This document shows, in pieces, positions 7,046 to 11,249 of a DNA stretch of 11,249 nucleotides. Every line of letters begins with the position of its first letter. Within the stretch, counting starts at the first letter, position 1. Below the pieces are notes generated by a model. It made no database searches. It was not told the origin of the DNA and worked only from the letters and a program-made list of their open reading frames with translations. A program made the translations under genes and the position numbers. This DNA comes from Bacteroidota bacterium (GTDB lineage Bacteria; Bacteroidota; Bacteroidia; NS11-12g; UBA955): contig CANFUB010000068.1 of assembly GCA_947450015.1 (NCBI GenBank), forward strand, positions 1 to 11,249. The letters are read 5' to 3'.

Positions 7046-7061
7046 TAATGTTTAAACATTA
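7046..7061. repeat. 16-bp perfect palindrome
   Basis: TAATGTTTAAACATTA is a perfect inverted repeat without a spacer. It lies between the biotin carboxylase stop and the small lipoprotein start, 13 bases upstream of the latter's ATG. Its position and symmetry fit an operator for a dimeric regulator, or a weak hairpin in a read-through transcript. I cannot tell which. Confidence 0.6.
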
Positions 7062-7108
7062 GACTTGAATTATGAAATTGGTTGCTTCTCAACTTTTGCG
7101 TTGATTTT

Positions 7109-8614
7109 TTATCTCAGATTTCTGCGTTTGTTGTACCATTCCGAAGATTGATCTGAATTGGAATTTTCAGTTATTTCAGAACTACTGTTTTGATTTTCGA
7201 ATAAATAAGAGGCTGCAATTGCCAATGCTTTTTCTAGATGCTCATCAGATGTTGGCATTAAATACTCCGGCTTAAAATAATTGTCGATGAATTTCGTATC
7301 AAAATTTCCTTTTCTAAAATGTTCATTGTCCATTACCCAATTGCCAAAGCCTAAGGTATTGGCAACCCCTGCAATGCGGTATTCGCTAATGGCGCGTTTC
7401 ATTTTTTCAATGGCATTCTCACGTGTATCGGCCCAAACAATCAGTTTGGCAATCATGTTGTCGTAATAAATTGGAATTTCCATGCCTTCTTCCATGCAAT
7501 CATCTACACGAATGCCCGGTCCTTGCGGTACGCGGTAAGTGGTTAAGGTGCCAATATCAGGTAAAAAATTATTGCTTGGATCTTCTGCACAAACCCTTAG
7601 TTCTAGCGCATGTCCATAGATAGATAAATCTTCTTGTTTAAAGCTCAAAGGATGACCTTCGGCTACGCGAATTTGTTCTTTTACCAAATCTAAACCTGTG
7701 ATAAGTTCAGTCACCGGGTGCTCTACTTGCAAGCGGGTATTCATTTCTAAGAAATAGAAATTTAATTTTTCATCGAGCAAAAATTCAACTGTGCCAGCTC
7801 CACTGTATTGTGCAGCTTTGGCAACATTCACAGCGGCCTCGCCCATTTGCTTTCTCAATTCAGGCGTTAACACCGCACTTGGTGCTTCCTCTACTAATTT
7901 CTGATGTCTGCGTTGAATACTGCAATCGCGCTCGAATAAATAACAAACATTGCCATGGTTATCGGCCATTAATTGTATTTCGATATGGCGAGGAGCGGCC
8001 ACATATTTTTCAATAAACACAGCATCATCGCCAAACGAGCTTAGGGCTTCGCTTTGGGCCATGTGCATTTGACTTTCGAATTCTTCAACATTGTTGACAA
8101 TGCGCATGCCTTTTCCACCACCACCTGCACTGGCTTTAATTAATACAGGGAAACCAATTTGGGTAGCTACAACTTTGGCTGCTTCAATATCGGTAATGGC
8201 TTCTTTTAAACCGGGCACCAAAGGCACCCCAAATTTTTCAACCGCCTGCTTACTAGCAATTTTACTGCCCATTAAATCCATGCTGTAGGCACTCGGTCCA
8301 ACGAAAATAATGCCTGCTTCGGCTAATTTATTCGCAAATTCTGAGCGTTCACTTAAAAATCCATACCCTGGATGCACAGCATCAATGGCATTGTTAATAC
8401 ATATTTCAATGATTTTATCGCCTAACAAATAGCTTTCGCGGCTGGGCGGTGGTCCTAAATAATATGCTTCGTCGGCATACCTTACATGCAGTGCATTGCG
8501 ATCGGCATCGCTATAGACAGCCACTGTTTTGATGCCCAATTCTCGGCAAGTGCGCATGACTCTTATGGCTATTTCGCCTCGGTTGGCTACTAATAATTTC
8601 TTAATTGTATTCAT
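7109..8614 (-). CDS. accC: Acyl-CoA (acetyl-/propionyl-CoA) carboxylase, biotin carboxylase subunit
   Basis: The enzyme uses ATP and bicarbonate to carboxylate biotin on a carrier protein. The 501 residues contain the N-terminal domain (KLLVANRGEIAIRVMR, HPGYGFLSE at 81-89), the ATP-grasp domain with glycine-rich loop ASAGGGGKGMR (161-171), K118, K160, H211 and K240, the metal and catalytic segment EMNTRLQVEHPVTE (291-304), and the C-terminal domain with YYDNMIAKLIVWA. An extra tail is rich in Ser, Asn and Glu (about 470-501), so it is longer than a plain AccC of about 450 residues and resembles stand-alone acyl-CoA carboxylase subunits. No carrier or carboxyltransferase gene is nearby, so acetyl- versus propionyl-CoA is undecided. 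I chose the ATG at 8614: the upstream TTG at 8644 overlaps the promoter element, and MNTIKKLLVANRG is the normal family beginning. Confidence 0.92.
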   Translation of the reverse strand: MNTIKKLLVANRGEIAIRVMRTCRELGIKTVAVYSDADRNALHVRYADEAYYLGPPPSRESYLLGDKIIEICINNAIDAVHPGYGFLSERSEFANKLAEAGIIFVGPSAYSMDLMGSKIASKQAVEKFGVPLVPGLKEAITDIEAAKVVATQIGFPVLIKASAGGGGKGMRIVNNVEEFESQMHMAQSEALSSFGDDAVFIEKYVAAPRHIEIQLMADNHGNVCYLFERDCSIQRRHQKLVEEAPSAVLTPELRKQMGEAAVNVAKAAQYSGAGTVEFLLDEKLNFYFLEMNTRLQVEHPVTELITGLDLVKEQIRVAEGHPLSFKQEDLSIYGHALELRVCAEDPSNNFLPDIGTLTTYRVPQGPGIRVDDCMEEGMEIPIYYDNMIAKLIVWADTRENAIEKMKRAISEYRIAGVANTLGFGNWVMDNEHFRKGNFDTKFIDNYFKPEYLMPTSDEHLEKALAIAASYLFENQNSSSEITENSNSDQSSEWYNKRRNLR

Positions 8615-8641
8615 TCTAAAAATCGCTGTTGAAAGTAAATG

Positions 8642-8649
8642 CAAACCTA
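8642..8649 (-). promoter_or_regulatory. Bacteroidota -7 element for the biotin carboxylase gene
   Basis: The minus strand reads TAGGTTTG followed by CA, a perfect TAnnTTTG match, 27 bases before the ATG at 8614. The TTG that would give a longer reading frame (8644) falls inside it. This supports the shorter protein. No good -33 box was seen. Confidence 0.55.
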
Positions 8650-8746
8650 TATAAAAAATGGATAATAATTAAGTCTTATCATTTTACAATTTGAATAATT
8701 ACATTTTCTATGAAAAAAATAATTAATTTCGCATGCTTATAACATT

Positions 8747-8763
8747 TTGGCACATATTTCGTT
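8747..8763 (+). promoter_or_regulatory. Sigma-54-like promoter before the ompH-murI operon
   Basis: TTGGCACATATTTCGTT matches the sigma-54 consensus TTGGCACRNNNYTTGCW except at two bases, including the usually invariant C of the -12 GC. It lies 33 bases before the first ompH-like ATG, which would give a leader of about 20 bases. No TAnnTTTG element was found in this intergenic region. The -12 mismatch keeps confidence low. Confidence 0.35.
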
Positions 8764-8796
8764 TAACCTCTATCAAAAGTTTATAATAGTCATACC

Positions 8797-9336
8797 ATGA
8801 AACTTAAAATAATATTGTTCTCGGCAATTATGGCCATTTCAGCCATTGCTTTGAAGGCGCAAAAATTTGGTTATGTAGATACCGATTATATTCTCGGTCA
8901 GATGACAGAATATAGAGGTGCTCAGAAACAATTAAATGAAATTTCTCAGAAATGGGAGTCGGATTTAAAAATCATGAAGGATGAGGTTGATAAACTTTAT
9001 AAAGATTACAAAGCAGAAGAAATCCTTCTAAGTGCTGCGCAAAAAAAAGAAAGAGAAGATGCCATTGTTGCCAAAGAAGATGCCATGAAAAAATTTGAGC
9101 AAGAGAAATTTGGCGTAAATGGTGAATTGTTCTTAAAGCGCAAAGAGTTAATCAAACCAATTCAAGACAAAGTGTTTTCTGCGGTACAAAAAGTAGCCAA
9201 AGACAATGCCTTGGATTTTATCTTTGATAAATCGGCCAACATGAACATCTTGTTCAGCAACCCTAAATACGATCGTAGCGATGATGTGCTAGATGTATTA
9301 GGTGTAACACCAACAGAAAATAAAAGCGATCGTTAA
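8797..9336 (+). CDS. OmpH/Skp-family periplasmic chaperone-like protein (first copy)
   Basis: This is a 179-residue exported protein of the OmpH/Skp family. Skp holds unfolded outer-membrane proteins in the periplasm on their way to BAM. Residues 1-22 form a signal peptide ending ALKAQ. The mature protein starts with the family opening KFGYVDTDYILGQM. A long charged coiled-coil stretch covers about 40-115 (for example KWESDLKIMKDEVDKLYKDY). The C-terminal return segment has KPIQDKVFSAVQKVAKDNALDFIFDKS, the usual end of the body domain. A short tail follows. It is first in a three-gene operon, 40 bases ahead of a second family member. Such tandem pairs are typical in Bacteroidota, often next to bamA, which is not in this window. 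Confidence 0.9.
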   Translation: MKLKIILFSAIMAISAIALKAQKFGYVDTDYILGQMTEYRGAQKQLNEISQKWESDLKIMKDEVDKLYKDYKAEEILLSAAQKKEREDAIVAKEDAMKKFEQEKFGVNGELFLKRKELIKPIQDKVFSAVQKVAKDNALDFIFDKSANMNILFSNPKYDRSDDVLDVLGVTPTENKSDR

Positions 9337-9376
9337 ACGGCCGTGTATTAAAAATAAATAAATAATCTATAGTAAA

Positions 9377-9955
9377 ATGAGTAAAAAATTAATGATGGTG
9401 TTAGCCATTGCTGTATTAAGCGTTGTAACCCCAAATGTTTTAAAAGCCCAATCAAAAGTTGGTCATGTAAATTTTCAAGAAATAATTTTGTTAATGCCAG
9501 AATATACTATGGCAGCTACTGAATACGATTTATACCAAGCAGCCCTAGAGGATAATTTGAAACAAAAAGAAGAACAAATTTTAGAGGTTCAAAAAAATTA
9601 CCAAATGGAAAGCCAAAAGAAACCAACGCCCAATAAAACAAAGTTGGATATCTACATGAAATTAAATGAAACCTACCAACAAGAGTATCAAATGATGCAA
9701 CAATCTACCCAAGATAGTTTAAAAGCTAAAATGGCCGAATTGGTAGCGCCTATTAAAAAGAAAGTTGAAGCAGCAATTGCAGAAGTAGCAAAAGAAAAAG
9801 GCTATTCTCATATTATTGACAATAGCTATGGCACTTTAATATATGCCGACGAAGCCGATAATATTGATGCTGCTGTAAAAGCAAAATTAAGAATCAAAGA
9901 AAAGCCTGCAGCCAACCCAGCTGCTGGTAAGCCAAACTTAACACCTCAGCGTTAA
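9377..9955 (+). CDS. OmpH/Skp-family periplasmic chaperone-like protein (second copy)
   Basis: The 192-residue protein has a signal peptide at 1-25 (MSKKLMMVLAIAV, ending LKAQ), then the OmpH opening KVGHVNFQEIILLMPEY. Unlike its neighbour, its coiled-coil arm (about 50-125) is rich in Gln and Met (QQEYQMMQQSTQDSLKAKMA). The family C-terminal segment follows, APIKKKVEAAIAEVAKEKGYSHIID, and then an Ala/Pro-rich tail. The two copies are clearly diverged paralogues rather than a recent duplication. The role is probably periplasmic chaperoning of outer-membrane proteins, with a possibly different client range (inference). Its TAA is immediately followed, in the same frame, by the TTG start of murI. 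Confidence 0.9.
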   Translation: MSKKLMMVLAIAVLSVVTPNVLKAQSKVGHVNFQEIILLMPEYTMAATEYDLYQAALEDNLKQKEEQILEVQKNYQMESQKKPTPNKTKLDIYMKLNETYQQEYQMMQQSTQDSLKAKMAELVAPIKKKVEAAIAEVAKEKGYSHIIDNSYGTLIYADEADNIDAAVKAKLRIKEKPAANPAAGKPNLTPQR

Positions 9956-10789
9956 TTGGTTAATAAAATCACTTTTTCACCTAAGCCCACTCACCCAATA
10001 GGAATCTTTGATTCTGGGGTGGGCGGACTTACAGTGGCAAAAGCGATAACCGAATTGTTGCCAAACGAAAACATCATTTATTTTGGCGACACGGCCCACA
10101 TGCCTTATGGCGAAAAGTCGCCCCATGCCATTAAATCGTATGCCGAAAAAATAGTTGAGTTTCTAATTGCTCAACCTTGTAAGCTCATTGTTATTGCTTG
10201 CAATTCGGCTTCTGTTACAGCTTTTAAAAGGGTTCAAAAATTATTGCCGCAAAAGCAATTTGTCATCAACGTTATCGATCCAGTAGTGCAGCATTTGGTA
10301 GCCGAGGGGCACCATAAAAACATTGGTTTAATTGGTACTAAGCGCACAGTTAGCAGCGCTGTTTACAAGAAAAAATTCGAACAAATTGATCCTAGTATTC
10401 ACCTTAAATCATTGGCTACTCCGCTTTTAGCGCCCATGATAGAGGAGGGTTTCTTTAACAATAAAATTAGTAAAACGGTTGTTCATTCCTATTTAAACAA
10501 TCCCCACCTCAGTAAAATCGAAGCCATCATATTGGCTTGCACCCATTATCCCTTAATTATGAATGAGATTAAATCATATTACAAAGGCGATATAGAAATT
10601 ATTAATTCAGCAGAAATTGTCTCGCATGCTGTTCAACAATTCTTAAAACAGAATTATCTGCTCAATGTCTCAAAAAAATCACCAAAACATGAATTTTATG
10701 TTTCGGATTACACAGAATCTTTCGAGCAAACTGCCAAAATTTTCTTCGGAACTAAGCTTCAACTGAAGGAAAAAAATCTTTGGAAGTAA
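9956..10789 (+). CDS. murI: Glutamate racemase
   Basis: MurI interconverts L- and D-glutamate and supplies D-glutamate for peptidoglycan. It is a cytoplasmic, cofactor-independent enzyme. The 277-residue protein has the N-terminal FDSGVGGLTV with Asp19, YFGDTAHMPYG (42-52), the first catalytic Cys82 in ACNSAS (commonly ACNTAS) and the second catalytic Cys195 in LACTHYPL with His197. All the key residues are present. The start is a TTG at 9956 that directly follows the stop of the second ompH gene in the same frame. No other start fits: the next in-frame ATG would delete the DSGVGG motif. Translation is therefore probably coupled to the preceding gene. The link of OmpH-like chaperones and murI is common in Bacteroidota. 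Confidence 0.95.
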   Translation: MVNKITFSPKPTHPIGIFDSGVGGLTVAKAITELLPNENIIYFGDTAHMPYGEKSPHAIKSYAEKIVEFLIAQPCKLIVIACNSASVTAFKRVQKLLPQKQFVINVIDPVVQHLVAEGHHKNIGLIGTKRTVSSAVYKKKFEQIDPSIHLKSLATPLLAPMIEEGFFNNKISKTVVHSYLNNPHLSKIEAIILACTHYPLIMNEIKSYYKGDIEIINSAEIVSHAVQQFLKQNYLLNVSKKSPKHEFYVSDYTESFEQTAKIFFGTKLQLKEKNLWK

Positions 10790-10927
10790 ATTTAACTCCT
10801 TATTTTATAGTTAATTATAGTAATTAGCAATTGCCTTGCAGCATTTTAATGTTTGGTCTTGTCAAAGATTCGAAAGCCTTTATAATGTTGTTGTTAATTA
10901 GATATGTTAAGTGTGTGTTAAAAAATG

Positions 10928-11011
10928 TCATCATTGGGTGGGCAAGTTGTATACTTTTTTCCATTAACCTGTTGTTTATTTGCTCTAAGCTAAATGCCCA
11001 CCCATTCATGA
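10928..11011. repeat. Imperfect inverted repeat flanking the last gene's promoter and start
   Basis: The left arm (10928-10944, TCATCATTGGGTGGGCA) and the complement of the right arm (10995-11011) agree at 15 of 17 positions, including a perfect 10-bp core TGGGTGGGCA. The arms are separated by 50 bases, and the right arm contains the ATG at 11008. It may be a paired operator or an mRNA structure; no T-run follows, so it is not an intrinsic terminator. The surrounding 218-base gap between murI and this gene shows nothing else clear apart from one weak -7 element. Confidence 0.55.
10975..10982 (+). promoter_or_regulatory. Possible -7 element before the dehydrogenase gene
   Basis: TTTATTTG followed by C is one base off TAnnTTTG and identical to the element proposed at 5321. 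It lies 25 bases before the ATG at 11008, between the two arms of the inverted repeat. No -33 box is visible. Confidence 0.3.
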
Positions 11012-11249
11012 CTTCATACCCCAACTTAAAAACAATCATTATTGATGATTTTCATCCAGTATTGTTGGAAACACTTGAAGCAAATGGAATTCCATTTCAT
11101 TACCTGCCAGACATTAACGAAAACGAAGCCATTCAAGCCTTGCCTCATTACGATGTGGCGGTTGTTAGAAGCAAAGTGCAATTTACTGCTCAGTTAATCG
11201 ACCAATTGCCCCAATTAAAATGCATCGCCCGCGGAGGTGCTGGCATGGA
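11008..11249 (+). CDS. D-2-hydroxyacid dehydrogenase, probably phosphoglycerate dehydrogenase type (5' part, cut by window end)
   Basis: Eighty codons are visible from the ATG at 11008, with no stop before the window ends. The start reads MTSYPNLKTIIIDDFHPVLL, then a first beta-alpha-beta unit. It continues with YDVAVVRSKVQFTAQLID and LPQLKCIARGGAGM, which matches the N-terminal catalytic-domain motif of D-2-hydroxyacid dehydrogenases (in SerA, VRS... then LKxIxRxGxGxDNID). SerA oxidises 3-phosphoglycerate in the serine pathway, but the NAD-binding and substrate residues lie beyond the window, so other family members remain possible. The frame is open upstream to an ATG at 10885, which would add 41 mostly hydrophobic residues. 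The family normally begins directly at the beta strand, so 11008 is preferred. Confidence 0.85.
   Translation, partial: MTSYPNLKTIIIDDFHPVLLETLEANGIPFHYLPDINENEAIQALPHYDVAVVRSKVQFTAQLIDQLPQLKCIARGGAGM

Noticed and set aside
7089..7110. Hairpin TCAAC/GTTGA followed by six T on the plus strand
   Set aside because: The stem is only five base pairs and lies 235 bases past the nearest plus-strand stop; too weak to call as a terminator.
7281..8288. Several plus-strand frames of 60-70 codons opposite the biotin carboxylase gene
   Set aside because: They are shadows of a well-supported coding gene, with no independent signals.
8782..8787. TATAAT resembling a sigma-70 -10 box before the first ompH gene
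   Set aside because: It would start transcription almost at the ATG, has no -35 partner at proper spacing, and Bacteroidota use a different consensus.
8797..9955. Recent tandem duplication of the ompH genes
   Set aside because: The two proteins share the family layout but differ in most visible residues and in arm composition, so the duplication is old and typical of the phylum.
10885..11007. 41-residue hydrophobic N-terminal extension of the dehydrogenase from an upstream ATG
   Set aside because: The family begins at the first beta strand, and a cytoplasmic dehydrogenase would not need a hydrophobic leader; a possible promoter element also lies within this stretch.
10824..11039. Minus-strand 71-codon frame between murI and the dehydrogenase gene
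   Set aside because: It overlaps the dehydrogenase start, has no signal, domain or repeat pattern, and its openness is explained by the AT-rich intergenic sequence.

Overview
The window looks like a chromosomal segment of an AT-rich member of the Bacteroidota. Three signs point there. Signal peptides repeatedly end in 'AQ' (NAQ, KAQ, IAQ). Promoter-like elements of the Bacteroidota type, TAnnTTTG followed by GC/CA, lie just upstream of starts, with no clear Shine-Dalgarno sequences. The gene families also fit: tandem OmpH-like proteins next to murI, panD beside a UPF0104 membrane protein, and a HEAT-repeat/cyclophilin fusion. No rRNA, tRNA, CRISPR array, insertion sequence or phage gene was recognised, so most of this is ordinary core genome. 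I found no obvious new multi-gene system.

Layout. Positions 1-468 hold the 3' end of an unrecognised gene, closed by a clear hairpin terminator. An outer-membrane beta-barrel gene follows (603-1229). It converges on a minus-strand operon, and the two stop codons share the palindrome TTAA. That operon (3020 down to 1226) reads panD, a UPF0104/LPG-synthase-like membrane protein, then rfaE2. Its genes overlap by 4 and 1 bases, so they are very likely translationally coupled. Divergent from panD is a secreted HEAT-repeat protein with a cyclophilin domain (3197-4732), followed by an orphan paaD-like Fe-S maturation gene (4764-5255) and a large secreted protein of unknown function (5346-6854).

On the minus strand, an acyl-CoA carboxylase biotin carboxylase subunit (8614-7109) is followed by a 56-residue lipoprotein with valine/lysine/arginine repeats (7032-6862) that is easily missed. 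Divergent from the carboxylase is an envelope operon: two OmpH/Skp-like periplasmic proteins (8797-9336 and 9377-9955), then glutamate racemase murI (9956-10789), whose TTG start directly abuts the preceding stop. The window ends in the first 80 codons of a D-2-hydroxyacid (phosphoglycerate-type) dehydrogenase at 11008.

Functionally the segment is weighted to the cell envelope: LPS heptose activation, outer-membrane protein chaperones, peptidoglycan D-glutamate, an outer-membrane barrel and a lipoprotein. CoA and acyl-CoA metabolism (panD, biotin carboxylase) is mixed in. The items most worth a second look are the small lipoprotein, a 16-bp perfect palindrome upstream of it, a long imperfect inverted repeat straddling the last gene's start, a sigma-54-like site before the ompH operon, the isolated paaD, and the unknown secreted protein.
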